A stretch of DNA of 64,000 bases from an uncultured Alphaproteobacteria bacterium (GCA_944390275.1 CALXPL010000001.1:434001-498000); one strand, 5' to 3'; counted from the first letter of the stretch, positions 46,201 to 55,236 are shown. Program-made: numbers and translations. The notes: a model not told the origin generated them from the sequence alone.

Positions 46201-46709
46201 AAGTCGGCAAATATGATGTCGATATCGGAAGGGGAGGACGTGCGGCTTATCTTAAGTTTGATGATAAATTTCAAGTTTGGTTAGTCGCCGTTGATTTTAT
46301 TGATTTGTCAACAAACTGGCGTGATTGGACTTATTCGACTTTATGGAATTTACGTTACGGAAGGTTAAAAAGTGCCAATGATTCTTCAAATACCGACTTT
46401 TTGGCTTTGGTGATGAAGTATATTTTGAATGTTCCTTTGGAAAAAGAAATATCTCTTCTTTCTCAAGATGAACAGAAAGCACTTGAAAAAAAGATTGAAC
46501 TTAAGTTAGAAACCGAAGACGGAAGTTCGGTTAATTTGATTTTTTATAAAGGTGATTCTTCTTTTTATGTAACCTATGATTTTATGCGCATTGTCGATAA
46601 TAATGCTTTGCATTTTGTTGAACCGTATGTTAAAGACAAGTTCTATCAGTTGTCTTCGGATGATATGGAGAAAATCGATTATGTCCTCACAGGTAAAAAA
46701 TCAAAATAA
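43230..46709 (+). CDS. giant ABC-2 permease / GldG-like / DUF4340-like fusion
   Basis: One frame of 1159 aa joins parts that are separate genes in many bacteria. Residues 1-245 are an ABC-2-type permease (GldF-like) with six hydrophobic segments. A further span near 255-275 leads to a GldG-like periplasmic domain (about 290-640, with ILTPLSVFDT and ALIIVYPRHLTDAV). A coiled coil (about 740-810) and two spans (about 817-837 and 854-873) precede a C-terminal DUF4340-like region (about 880-1150) with WYLKNFEHFPLY and GRGGRAAYLKF. The start ATG 43230 overlaps the ATPase gene by 8 nt. Export of an unknown substrate or envelope assembly is likely. Confidence 0.87.
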   Translation: MLKIGVVAKNELIRYFLSPLAYVYLISFLVLNASFALYFGHFFERSSADLSSMFAYQPWLYLLFVSGISMRLWAEEFRTKTIVQVVTMPVSITQLVWGKFLASWLFCLFALFLTFPFVITVSVLGTPDYGVIFSGYLASSVLAACMLAISQTMSSLTKNQVIALVLAVIANLIFFLSGLEYVLAFFRIFLPLPIVDMIASFSFLTHFNMMIEGLLEFRDIVFFLSLILLFNFTTILVVSFRTSGSSHLLKSASRNYYILFFICLLLAFVGINLLANSFLRRFQFDFTEEKVFTITEPTLKVLENIEYPVTAKLYYSKILEKKNPNLRQMFDKVRILLEQYARVSDGKFSFRIYNPEVFSNREDQALADGMQPLPIIDLNQNAFFGIRFTDELDNHAVIPFFALERINFLEQDLTSKIYTLNHRKKTVGILTPLSVFDTVQDNNIVTQKWQFVSQIEEFYNVVNVQTTDDIDGLDALIIVYPRHLTDAVVEKIKNYSNQGGKILLFADVAPEAARIYSPNNNDLLPSDLSGLDSFWGFRFNTQKVVADLTNSLTVDATNNYRTNPTFTQDVLQFILKQRNFNKQAPEMMQLNEILFASASVIEPLEKANVAFTPLISASLNSQLMPALAAQRSVSPERLLQNFQPDVEDKVLAAKIVSLDEKRPYQVIAVADTDMLYDSFWATSQVVLDKTYVVPLLDNVNFVLNSLESLIGEDVNLIGLRGKNARRRSFENVEKMRRDNERNYKVKEAEIFQKMTTAKKNMQDIWNKKDFEERSNFTPDELAVISGVRKTLDDLRLELADIRKNANVQIAQIDFKVKFFNIYLLPLLFLTGWGIWGIIRRKRRQHFTRFQFNSQVFVAAGISLLILALGLTAVHFQNYNSNQLLEDTKVFPKLPDEINQITEISLTSHSSQLDFYKKEGIWYLKNFEHFPLYQERIRSFLSALLEARYYERKTSNAEFLQRFHLNPVADKDSKNLRIELKNLQGDVLEGFEVGKYDVDIGRGGRAAYLKFDDKFQVWLVAVDFIDLSTNWRDWTYSTLWNLRYGRLKSANDSSNTDFLALVMKYILNVPLEKEISLLSQDEQKALEKKIELKLETEDGSSVNLIFYKGDSSFYVTYDFMRIVDNNALHFVEPYVKDKFYQLSSDDMEKIDYVLTGKKSK

Positions 46710-47616
46710 ATTAAAACATTTAGCTTCTGCAGCTAGTGTGGCTTTGGCTGTTATATTGACTTTGCTGAAAATTGTGGCGGCTCTTTATACCGGTTCATTG
46801 GCCGTTTTGTCTTCAATGATTGATTCTTTGGCTGATATTTTTGCATCGTCGATTACGTTTGTTGCGGTTCGTTATGCTTCAATGCAAGCAACGGATGATC
46901 ATCGATACGGTTTTGGTAAGGCAGAAGCAATTAGTGCTCTTGTTCAGTCAGCTTTTGTGGCCGGTTCCGGTATTTTTGTTTTGTATGATGGTATTAAACG
47001 TTTGTTCAATCGAGAAGTGGTTGATAAACCGGATGTCGGTATTGCGGTTATGGTGCTCAGTTTGTTGGCAACGCTGGGACTGATTATTTTTCAAAAATAT
47101 GTTGCTAAAAAAACAAATTCCTTAGCTATTGCCGCTGATTCCGCACATTATACCGTGGATGTTGTTACGAATCTTGCTATTATTGTTACGTTGCTTGTCG
47201 TAAAGTTTTTTCACTTTTATTGGTTTGATACGGTTACGGCACTTTTGGTTGCGGCTTATTTGCTATTTAATGCTTATAAATTAGCCTGTCATGCCATAAG
47301 TATTTTGACGGATGCTGAACTTAGCGATGATATTCGGAGCAAAGTTTGTCAGATTGTGATGGATAGTCCTTTTGCTCGCGGAATCCATGATTTGAGAACA
47401 CGTGATTTAGGCGGTGCTTATATGTTTGAATTTCATCTTGAGCTTGATGGTGATTTGCCTTTGTCTGCGGCACATGATTTAACGGAAATGGTTGAAGATA
47501 ATTTGCAGGAGGCTTTCCCAAATGCTCAAATTATTATTCATCAAGACCCCGTCGGAATTAAAGAAGAACGTCTTGACCATAAGTTAAAATATCGTCGTCG
47601 GAAACGAAAAAAATAA
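46681..47616 (+). CDS. cation diffusion facilitator (FieF-like)
   Basis: The 311-aa inner-membrane antiporter exports divalent cations such as Fe2+ or Zn2+. Six spans occupy residues 15-210. The transport-site residues are present in SMIDSLADIFAS (Asp48, Asp52) and DSAHYTVD (His and Asp), with DDHRYGFGKAEA between. A cytosolic C-terminal domain (about 215-295) contains HDLRTRDLGGAYMFEFHLELDGD. The start ATG 46681 lies within the end of the ABC fusion gene (29-nt overlap). Metal specificity cannot be read from sequence. Confidence 0.92.
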   Translation: MSSQVKNQNKLKHLASAASVALAVILTLLKIVAALYTGSLAVLSSMIDSLADIFASSITFVAVRYASMQATDDHRYGFGKAEAISALVQSAFVAGSGIFVLYDGIKRLFNREVVDKPDVGIAVMVLSLLATLGLIIFQKYVAKKTNSLAIAADSAHYTVDVVTNLAIIVTLLVVKFFHFYWFDTVTALLVAAYLLFNAYKLACHAISILTDAELSDDIRSKVCQIVMDSPFARGIHDLRTRDLGGAYMFEFHLELDGDLPLSAAHDLTEMVEDNLQEAFPNAQIIIHQDPVGIKEERLDHKLKYRRRKRKK

Positions 47617-47628
47617 GTTTTTTATTTC

Positions 47629-47656
47629 AAAAGCCTTGAAGTTTCTTCAAGGCTTT
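47629..47656. terminator. terminator between convergent genes
   Basis: AAAGCCTTGAA and TTCAAGGCTTT pair around GTTTC. T-runs are modest on both sides. Confidence 0.7.
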
Positions 47657-47660
47657 GCGT

Positions 47661-49760
47661 TTATATCTTGGTTAGCAAGGACTTGACTATATCTATTTTA
47701 TAATATTTTTCTCTTTCGTTTGTCTTCGGGAAACTATCGCTGACACCGCTTGCTAAAATATTTGCTTGTTGGTTGATGAATATTTTTTCATCGTTTTGTA
47801 TGGCTTGGTTCTTTTGCAGGTATTCTCCGTAATTTTGCGCTTCTTTTATCGTTTCTTTCAGTAACCCATCTCTTTGGGCAAATATTTTGGTGTAGCCTTC
47901 AATAACGATAATACTTCCTAACAAGCAGAGGATACTGATTAAATGAATGTATAACCACATCATTACCATGCCGAAAAAGATTATTACAGCGCACAAAAAT
48001 TTGCTGGCATAATTTAAATATTTGCTGCCTATTTTTAAATTGAACAAGTAAACAAAACATCCCATGGCTATGCTTCCGCCAAAAATAACGCTGAATGTTT
48101 GTAAGGGGCTGACTTGCAATAATGAAATGGCTCCTTCCGCGATTATCAACATACCGATACTGAAACATAAATACATGCTGTTTATTTTTAAGGCAAATAA
48201 TTGAAAACGTTTTTTGGTGCTTTGTAATATGTGATTATAGGAACGCTTGATTTTGAGATTATTATCTTGATTAATTTCAAGGGTTGATTCTTTATTGGGA
48301 AAGAGAGCATTTACTGCTTGTTTTTCTTTTCTTGATAAATTGGATAACAAATCTGTCTTTTTTATTAGTTTTATGATACCCTTGTCTTCAACTATATCTA
48401 TAATCTTCTTTTTGTAGAGTTCTAATAAAAAGCTACCATAACTTATTTTATCAAATTGTCCGGTGGCAAAGTATCTCAGTAATGCGGCACTCTTCTTAAA
48501 GTCATATCTTTTTTGTCCCTTGTTTTCTTTTAATTGTTTTCCAGACAAATAATATGAAATAATGATTGCTCCTAATAACAACAGACTGATAATAATGTCT
48601 CCGTAGTCATCTAAAAACCATGAAAATTTTTGGCTGAAATCAGGAGCAATAAAGTCTTCTTTGGCTAGCGAAATTATCAGGTGCAAACCTTCGCCGATGA
48701 AAAGCGGATCTTGGCTGATAAAACCTATGGAATTACCTTCACCCTGAATGATGTTGACTTTGTTGTTCATGTATCCTGGGTAACCTTTGACTGCAACGAC
48801 ACCTAAGGGGTTGTTTTGACTCGGTAATGTTACTATCGCTCCAATTCGACTAATTACCAAATTCCAAGTCCCGCTTGAGACATTCCAGTAAAATTCAAAA
48901 AAGTCTTTATAATCCCATATATTGCGGTTGATGATGTAGTGAAAATTGTATGTATAGACTCCGGGGGCTAATTGATAGTTGTCTTGAGGCTCTATGATTA
49001 TGTTTGTGCCGTCTTTTCTTAGTTTATAAGGAATCTCAGAACCGTTAACACTCACTTTGTTTAGATTGTAGTCAATGGGTTTTATAATGCCCGTGCGTGA
49101 ATAAGCATATCCGGGGAGAGCTCTTGATAAACCATTATTCAGTTTTTGACCGTTGGCAATTATCATGATTGTTTCATCAATGTTAATTTGTCCGCTTGGT
49201 AAAATTTCTATATCGGCGTACATGTAGGGAATGTGTTCTTGGGCCGGAACCATTATTTGTTGCTGACTTTCCGGTAACCGAATGTTTACTACCGGAAAAT
49301 TGGGCTTTTGTGGTGCTTCTTGCCATTCCTTTTTTTGCTCTTGTGTCGAGAGTATTTCTCGATTTTTTAATAATTCTAAATGTTGTTGCTCCTCTTGATT
49401 GCTTATTCTTTCAATAGCGTTGTCGTAAATCTTTTCAAATATCGATTTTTTGTTTTCCTCCATTTGCTGAATATATTCTTCACTGTGTTGTACATCAAGG
49501 GCACTCGAGTTACTTAAATCTTCTTCATTAAAATTCGTATCAATTATGACATTATCTTCTGTTAATCGCTTTTTGATAAAGGCATTTATACTGTCTCTAT
49601 CGTTGATATCCGGTAAATTGGAATCATTTATGACTTCTCTCGGTGCCATTTGTCTTTGTTGAAGCTCTTCCATATTGTTTAGTTCTAGCGTTTCGGCTCG
49701 GCTTGTTATTGCGGAAAAGTAAGGAATGATGAAACAAATTGTAAGAAAAAGTTTTTTCAT
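47661..49760 (-). CDS. DUF2207-family membrane protein
   Basis: The 699-aa product has a signal peptide (residues 1-22, SRAE), a Gln/Glu-rich coiled region (25-155), and a DUF2207 beta domain (about 175-385, YADIEILPSGQINIDETIMII, GVYTYNFHYIINRNIWDYKDFFEFYWN). A span near 390-410, a cytosolic segment, and two to four spans (about 530-625) follow. DUF2207 proteins are widespread membrane proteins of unknown function. The gene is monocistronic and divergent from the GlmU-like gene. Confidence 0.85.
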   Translation of the reverse strand: MKKLFLTICFIIPYFSAITSRAETLELNNMEELQQRQMAPREVINDSNLPDINDRDSINAFIKKRLTEDNVIIDTNFNEEDLSNSSALDVQHSEEYIQQMEENKKSIFEKIYDNAIERISNQEEQQHLELLKNREILSTQEQKKEWQEAPQKPNFPVVNIRLPESQQQIMVPAQEHIPYMYADIEILPSGQINIDETIMIIANGQKLNNGLSRALPGYAYSRTGIIKPIDYNLNKVSVNGSEIPYKLRKDGTNIIIEPQDNYQLAPGVYTYNFHYIINRNIWDYKDFFEFYWNVSSGTWNLVISRIGAIVTLPSQNNPLGVVAVKGYPGYMNNKVNIIQGEGNSIGFISQDPLFIGEGLHLIISLAKEDFIAPDFSQKFSWFLDDYGDIIISLLLLGAIIISYYLSGKQLKENKGQKRYDFKKSAALLRYFATGQFDKISYGSFLLELYKKKIIDIVEDKGIIKLIKKTDLLSNLSRKEKQAVNALFPNKESTLEINQDNNLKIKRSYNHILQSTKKRFQLFALKINSMYLCFSIGMLIIAEGAISLLQVSPLQTFSVIFGGSIAMGCFVYLFNLKIGSKYLNYASKFLCAVIIFFGMVMMWLYIHLISILCLLGSIIVIEGYTKIFAQRDGLLKETIKEAQNYGEYLQKNQAIQNDEKIFINQQANILASGVSDSFPKTNEREKYYKIDIVKSLLTKI

Positions 49761-49844
49761 AATTTTGATTCCTTGATTAATAAATAAAACATATTTAGTA
49801 TGCTATTCTATATTTATTAAAAGATGTTAAAGGAGATACTATCA

Positions 49845-50573
49845 ATGAATAATAATGTTGCCGTTGTCATTTTGGCCGCCGGAAAAGGTTCAAGAATGAA
49901 ATCAGATTTGCCTAAGGCCTTGATGCCCGTTTGCGGAAAACCTATGATTCGTCATATCTTGAATACCGTAGAAAATATGAAAGTCAGTGAAGTTGTTGTT
50001 GTTACTTCAAAAGACGGCGATTTAGTGCGTCAAGAAATTGTCCCTCATAAATATTGTATTCAAGAACAGCAACTCGGTACCGGTCATGCCGTTGCTTGTG
50101 CTCATGAGGCTTTGAAAAATTTTGATGGCAAAGTCTTAGTGGTTTATTGTGATCATCCGATTATTACACAACAGACTTTTGAACGCGCTTTGAATAAATT
50201 AGATGAAGGGTATTCTATTGTTGTTCTCGGCTTTTATCCTCAAGATGCTGCTCGTTACGGACGTTTGAAAATGAATGGCGATGAATTGGAAAAAATTGTC
50301 GAATATAAAGATGCTACCGAAGAGGAAAAAAATATCGGCTTTTGTAATTCCGGCGTTATGGCCTTTGATGCCAAAGTGTTATTTGATTTACTCTCTCATC
50401 TTAAAAATAATAATGCCGCCGGTGAATATTATTTAACCGATACTATTGAAATTGCTCGTCAAAAGGGACTTAAATGTAGTGCTATCGAAACTTCTGCCGA
50501 AGAAGTTGCCGGTGCAAATACTCAAGAAGAATTAGCCCAACTTGAGAAATTTTTGTTGGCGCGAAGTGCTTAG
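49845..50573 (+). CDS. GlmU-like UDP-GlcNAc pyrophosphorylase, uridylyltransferase domain only
   Basis: The start at ATG 49845 follows AAGGAG and gives 242 aa. The whole product matches the N-terminal half of GlmU: LAAGKGSRMKSDLPKALMPV, EQQLGTGHAVA, YCDHP, a YGRL segment, EYKDA, NSG and GEYYLTD, which form the UTP and GlcNAc-1-phosphate site. The left-handed beta-helix acetyltransferase half of ordinary GlmU (about 220 further residues) is missing; the frame stops cleanly and the next gene is unrelated. It should make UDP-GlcNAc from GlcNAc-1-phosphate, leaving the acetylation to another enzyme. A related sugar nucleotide is possible. Confidence 0.85.
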   Translation: MNNNVAVVILAAGKGSRMKSDLPKALMPVCGKPMIRHILNTVENMKVSEVVVVTSKDGDLVRQEIVPHKYCIQEQQLGTGHAVACAHEALKNFDGKVLVVYCDHPIITQQTFERALNKLDEGYSIVVLGFYPQDAARYGRLKMNGDELEKIVEYKDATEEEKNIGFCNSGVMAFDAKVLFDLLSHLKNNNAAGEYYLTDTIEIARQKGLKCSAIETSAEEVAGANTQEELAQLEKFLLARSA

Positions 50574-50590
50574 TTGAAGGTTTGTTAAGT

Positions 50591-51025
50591 ATGGATTTTT
50601 TTAAAAGACATTGGTTCGGCTTGCTTTTATCTCTTGTTGTTTTTGTTTATTTTGCGGTTTTTCTTTTGGTGCTGTTTGCTCCACGCGATGATGAACAAAA
50701 ACGCGGCTTTTCAAAATGTTCTTCTCTGCTACTCGAGGATATTACAAATTGTCAGAAAAATGCATTTTGTACGCTTGGTTCAATTATGACATATTCCGGT
50801 TGTAATTTTACCGTTGTGGGCGAGGGACTTAAATTGTGGCTTTTAAATCAACAAAAAACCCCGTGGGATAATTATTTCTTTGAACAGAAAATTTCTTCAA
50901 ACATCGCGGATGATGATTTGGCTCAACTCTATGAGGAAAATCCCGAATTGCGGGAAAATTTTGATGATGACCTCATTCGTCAATATAAAAATTTGGAAAT
51001 GAAAGTGTTGGAAAATGAAAAATAA
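50591..51025 (+). CDS. membrane-anchored 144-aa protein, unknown
   Basis: The ATG at 50591 gives one N-terminal span (residues 10-32) followed by a domain with four Cys spaced for disulfides (KCSSLLLEDITNCQKNAFC, SGCNF), consistent with a periplasmic location. A C-terminal acidic tail follows. Its end overlaps the M3 peptidase by 11 nt. No family is recognised. Confidence 0.7.
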   Translation: MDFFKRHWFGLLLSLVVFVYFAVFLLVLFAPRDDEQKRGFSKCSSLLLEDITNCQKNAFCTLGSIMTYSGCNFTVVGEGLKLWLLNQQKTPWDNYFFEQKISSNIADDDLAQLYEENPELRENFDDDLIRQYKNLEMKVLENEK

Positions 51026-52799
51026 TACTCTACCGGCTTGGAATCTATCCGATTTGTATAACGGAATTGATGATGCAAAAATTAAAAAAGATATTGCTGC
51101 TTATGATAAACTGAATCGCGATTTGGTGGCAAATTGTAAAGGAAAAATTGCTTCTTTGTCTTCCGAACAGTTTTTTAAGGCTATTCAAACTTATGAAAAA
51201 GCTGCTGTTATCTCGAGCAAATTGGGGATTTTTGCTTATCTTAATATGATTACGCAAATGGCAAATAAAGAGGCTATGGCCTTTTATCAAAATATTAATG
51301 AGCAACTTACCGAAATCGGCAAACAATCTATCTTCTTTACTTTGGAAATTAATGCTCTTCCTGAAAAGGTTTTTAAAGCCTTTTTGAAAGATGAAAAGGT
51401 TGCTTCTTATGCGCCGTGGCTTAATCGTTTGCGCTTGTTTAAGCCTTATGAACTTTCGGAAGAGGTTGAAGCCCTTTTGGCTGACAAAGCCTTGACTTCT
51501 TCTGCCGCTTGGGTTCGCTTGTATGACGAAACTGCTTCAAAACTTAAATATACAGTCGATGGAAAAGAGTATAATGATGCGGAAATCAGTAAACTGTTGC
51601 AAGATAAGAATCCTCTTGTTCGTGAAAAAGCCGGTAAAGAATTAAATCGTGTTAATAAGGAAAATGGGGAACTCTTTACCTTTATTTATAATATGATTGT
51701 AAAAGATTGTGCCATCGAAAATACAAAGCGAGGTTTTAAAACTCCTATCGCTTCTCGTAATTTGTCAAACATGGTTGAAGATGATGTTGTCGAAACTTTA
51801 GCTAAAACCGTTAAAAGTAAGTATAAAGATATTGCGGAACGTTTTTATAAATTGAAAGCAAAATGGCTCGGTGTTAAAAAAATTCAATATTGGGACAGAA
51901 ATGCTCCTCTTCCGTTCTCAGATGACCATCATTATTCTTGGCAGGAAAGTGTGGATTTGGTTCTGAAGGCTTATGGCGATTTTTCTCCTAAATTGCAAAA
52001 TATTGCTAAAGATTTCTTTTGTCATGATTGGATTGATGTGCCCCCTCGTCAGGGAAAAAGAAGCGGTGCTTTTGCGATGCCTCTGCCTAAAGGATTGCAT
52101 CCGTATTTACTCTTGAACTTTGTCGGAAAACAGAATGATGTGTTGACGCTGGCTCATGAGTTGGGACATGGATGTCATATGCAGCTTAGCATTAAACAAG
52201 GCGATTTAAATGACGATACTCCTTTGACTTTGGCAGAAGTCGCTTCTGTTTTTGCGGAAATGCTTACTTTTCAGTCTTTGTTGAAAGAATTGAAAGATGA
52301 TAAGGCTAAACTTTGTCTTATTGCGGCTAAAGTTAACGATATGATTAATACGTCTTTGCGACAAATTGCTTTTCACTTCTTTGAAACAAAAGTTCATGAT
52401 GAACGTAAAAATGGTGAACTCTCTCAAGAAAGAATTTCAGAAATTTGGTTGGAAGTTATGCGTGAAAGTTTGGGAAATTATGTGATTGTCGATGATGACA
52501 GTAAGTATATTTGGCCAATCGTCAGCCATTTTTATCATTCTCCTTTCTATGTTTATGCTTATTCTTTTGCTGATTGTTTGGTTAATTCTTTATATCAGGT
52601 TTATCGAGAGGGGAATGTTGCTGATTTTGCTGATAAATATTTGGATATGCTTTCGCAAACCGGTGTTAAACGCTATGATGAGTTGTTAAAAAACTTTGGG
52701 CTTGATGCTCATAGTGATACGTTTTGGCTCAAAGGTTTGGCTTTGATTGAAGAATATATTGATTTACTTGAAGAACTTGATAAGAAAATTTCAAAGTAG
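51015..52799 (+). CDS. M3-family oligoendopeptidase (PepF-like)
   Basis: The cytosolic zinc peptidase cuts short peptides. The 594-aa product opens LPAWNLSDLYNGIDD, as PepF proteins do. The zinc site HELGH is at residues 381-385 in TLAHELGHGCHMQ, with a downstream Glu ligand in TLAEVASVFAEMLTF. The conserved HFYHSPFYVYAYSFADCLVNSLY lies near the end. The start is coupled to the upstream gene by overlap. Confidence 0.93.
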   Translation: MKNNTLPAWNLSDLYNGIDDAKIKKDIAAYDKLNRDLVANCKGKIASLSSEQFFKAIQTYEKAAVISSKLGIFAYLNMITQMANKEAMAFYQNINEQLTEIGKQSIFFTLEINALPEKVFKAFLKDEKVASYAPWLNRLRLFKPYELSEEVEALLADKALTSSAAWVRLYDETASKLKYTVDGKEYNDAEISKLLQDKNPLVREKAGKELNRVNKENGELFTFIYNMIVKDCAIENTKRGFKTPIASRNLSNMVEDDVVETLAKTVKSKYKDIAERFYKLKAKWLGVKKIQYWDRNAPLPFSDDHHYSWQESVDLVLKAYGDFSPKLQNIAKDFFCHDWIDVPPRQGKRSGAFAMPLPKGLHPYLLLNFVGKQNDVLTLAHELGHGCHMQLSIKQGDLNDDTPLTLAEVASVFAEMLTFQSLLKELKDDKAKLCLIAAKVNDMINTSLRQIAFHFFETKVHDERKNGELSQERISEIWLEVMRESLGNYVIVDDDSKYIWPIVSHFYHSPFYVYAYSFADCLVNSLYQVYREGNVADFADKYLDMLSQTGVKRYDELLKNFGLDAHSDTFWLKGLALIEEYIDLLEELDKKISK

Positions 52800-52804
52800 T
52801 CGTT

Positions 52805-52838
52805 AAAAAGGCTGGATTTTATCCAGCCTTTTCTTTTT
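52805..52838. terminator. bidirectional terminator between pepF-like gene and typA
   Basis: AAAAGGCTGGA and TCCAGCCTTTT pair around TTTTA, followed by a long T-run. Confidence 0.9.
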
Positions 52839-54659
52839 TTATTCAATGATATCCGGTTTGGCGCGTTTGCGTTGTATCGGATCTAATATTCTCTTTCTTA
52901 AACGAAGGCTTTTCGGCGTTACTTCAAGAAGTTCATCTTCTTGAATGTAGGCCAAGCCTTGTTCCAAGGTTAATTTGCGTGGCGGAATTAAATCTATTGC
53001 TTCATCTTTTCCGGCGGCACGAATGTTGGTTAATTGTTTTGATTTTGTCGGGTTGACTTCCAAATCATTTGGTTTGGTATGTTCTCCGATAATCATGCCG
53101 ACGTAAACCGGAACATTGGGGTCAATAAACATTGGACCACGATCTTGTAATTTCCACAAAGAATAGGCGATGGCTGTGCCGTTTTCCGAAGAAATTAATA
53201 CTCCGTTACGACGTCCTTCTATTTCTCCTTTATAGGGTTCATAACATTTAAACAAACGGTTCATAACACCTGTACCGCGTGTGTCGGTCAAAAATTCAGA
53301 GTGATAACCAATCAAGCCCCGTGACGGTGCATTGAAAATAAGGCGAACCTTGTTTCCTAATTGTGATGGTATCATTTCAACTAATTCGGCTTTGCGGCGT
53401 CCTAACTTTTCGACAACGGCTCCGGAGAATTCTTCATCAACATCGACGACTACTTCTTCAACAGGTTCTAATAATTGCCCGTTTTCATCCCTTTTCATTA
53501 AAACGCGAGGACGTGAAATTGATAATTCAAAACCTTCACGACGCATGGTTTCTATTAATACTCCGAGTTGGAGTTCCCCGCGACCGGCAACTTCAAACGA
53601 ATCGCTGGTGTCGGTTCTTGATATCTTTAAGGCGATGTTTCCTTCGGCTTCTTTTTCAAGTCTGTCCCAGATTACTCTTGACGTTACTTTATCGCCTTCT
53701 CTTCCGGCCAATGGCGAATCGTTAACGGAAAAAGTCATGGCTAGTGTCGGAGGATCTATCGGTTGAGCATGTATGGCTTCGGTTACGTCAAGAGCGCAAA
53801 TCGTATCCGCAACCGTTCCTTTAACAACTCCTGATACGGCTACGATATCTCCGGCATAAGCTTCATCCAACGCAACGCGACTTAAACCGCGGTAAGCCAA
53901 TATCTTGGCTATTCTTGTGCGTTCGATTTCTTTTCCTTCGCCATTTAGAATTTTTACGGTATCGTTTACTTTTAATTTTCCCGAATGAATTTTTCCCGTT
54001 AAAATACGACCGATGAATTTATCAGACTCTAATGTTGTGGCTAACATGGAAAAAGGTTTATCCGGTTCACATACCGGTTCCGGTACATAAGAACAGATTT
54101 TTTCAAACAGAGGCGTTAAATCTTTTTTCTCTTCACTTAAATCGTTAACAGCCCAACCGTTGCGTCCCGAAGCATATAAAACAGGAAAGTCCAGTTGTTT
54201 ATCATTGGCATTCAGGCTTACAAATAAATCAAATATTTCATCTAACACTTCGTCAGGACGTGCATCGGGTTTATCGGCTTTGTTGATGACAACTATCGGA
54301 CATAAGCCGATTTTTAAGGCTTTACCCAAAACAAATTTAGTTTGCGGCATTGGTCCTTCGGAAGAATCTACCAACAAAACAACACCGTCAACCATTGATA
54401 AAATACGTTCTACTTCTCCTCCGAAGTCTGCGTGTCCCGGTGTGTCAACGATATTTATTCTTGTTCCTTTCCATTCTATGGATGTACATTTGGAAAGAAT
54501 CGTAATTCCTCTCTCTCTTTCCAATTCGTTACTATCCATGACACAGGTTTCAACCTTTTGATTATCTCTGAATGTTCCGCTCTGCTTTAATAAACCATCT
54601 ACCATGGTTGTTTTACCATGGTCAACGTGAGCGATTATGGCTATGTTTCTTAAATTCAT
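52839..54659 (-). CDS. typA: translational GTPase TypA/BipA
   Basis: The 606-aa ribosome-binding GTPase supports 50S assembly and stress growth. G motifs: [10 protein letters not shown] (G1), RGITI (G2), DTPGHADFGGEVERIL (G3), NKAD (G4). The C-terminal signature RGLIGYHSEFLTDTRGTGVMN is present. Length is standard. It has its own promoter region on the far side. Confidence 0.97.
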   Translation of the reverse strand: MNLRNIAIIAHVDHGKTTMVDGLLKQSGTFRDNQKVETCVMDSNELERERGITILSKCTSIEWKGTRINIVDTPGHADFGGEVERILSMVDGVVLLVDSSEGPMPQTKFVLGKALKIGLCPIVVINKADKPDARPDEVLDEIFDLFVSLNANDKQLDFPVLYASGRNGWAVNDLSEEKKDLTPLFEKICSYVPEPVCEPDKPFSMLATTLESDKFIGRILTGKIHSGKLKVNDTVKILNGEGKEIERTRIAKILAYRGLSRVALDEAYAGDIVAVSGVVKGTVADTICALDVTEAIHAQPIDPPTLAMTFSVNDSPLAGREGDKVTSRVIWDRLEKEAEGNIALKISRTDTSDSFEVAGRGELQLGVLIETMRREGFELSISRPRVLMKRDENGQLLEPVEEVVVDVDEEFSGAVVEKLGRRKAELVEMIPSQLGNKVRLIFNAPSRGLIGYHSEFLTDTRGTGVMNRLFKCYEPYKGEIEGRRNGVLISSENGTAIAYSLWKLQDRGPMFIDPNVPVYVGMIIGEHTKPNDLEVNPTKSKQLTNIRAAGKDEAIDLIPPRKLTLEQGLAYIQEDELLEVTPKSLRLRKRILDPIQRKRAKPDIIE

Positions 54660-54880
54660 TCTTTTATCCTTTTTGTAAGCCCATTTATGAGCTTTTGCTT
54701 TTTGTATAACCTATCTTCTCAGAAAAGATATACTATTCTAAGTTGACTTTACAATAACAATTTAAATTTATTTTGCAAGTGAATTTGATTTTCTTTTTTT
54801 TGTTAAACGCTTTTTAATTTTTTTATGCTGTTCTTTATTTAGATTTTAATTATTTTTACTATTAACTTTATTTTATTACT
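54660..54880. other. A/T-rich divergent promoter region
   Basis: This 221-nt gap separates typA (leftward) from the gene at 54881 (rightward). A weak promoter-like pair TTGTTA (54800) and TATGCT (54824) points rightward. The leader before 54881 contains TTTTAATTATTTTTACTATT, much like the leader of the gene at 9827. I see no coding sequence. Confidence 0.4.
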
Positions 54881-55159
54881 ATGATGATGCTTGTTATTAT
54901 TTTTATTGTCGGAATATTGCTGATTATGGCGCAGTATTTCGGGGTTCAGAAATTCGGAAATAATCTTGTATTGTCTTTTTTCAAAGCTATGGCTTATGCT
55001 TTGGTAGCAATATCTGCATTTTTTCTGGTTTTGCTGAATCCGGATTGTTTTAAAGATTCTGAAGGGTATACTCTAGCGGTGTTCTTATCTATATTTTTTC
55101 CTAAGATTGTTGATTTTATCCTAGGAGCAACTTTGGGAGGGTATAGATATGAACGTTAG
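54881..55159 (+). CDS. small membrane protein, three spans, unknown
   Basis: The 92-aa product has hydrophobic stretches at about 1-19, 30-50 and 62-84, ending GGYRYER. The leader has no Shine-Dalgarno sequence, as in the orphan genes at 9827 and 10310. No family is recognised. A terminator follows. Confidence 0.6.
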   Translation: MMMLVIIFIVGILLIMAQYFGVQKFGNNLVLSFFKAMAYALVAISAFFLVLLNPDCFKDSEGYTLAVFLSIFFPKIVDFILGATLGGYRYER

Positions 55160-55167
55160 ATTTTAAA

Positions 55168-55206
55168 AAGGCACTTTTCCAGTAGGAAAATCGTGTCTTT
55201 TTTTTG
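55168..55206 (+). terminator. intrinsic terminator of the small membrane-protein gene
   Basis: GGCAC-TTTTCC pairs with GGAAAA-(TC)-GTGTC around AGTA, followed by a long T-run. Confidence 0.8.
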
Positions 55207-55236
55207 TATATAGTCGAATTTTGTCAAAAATATCTG

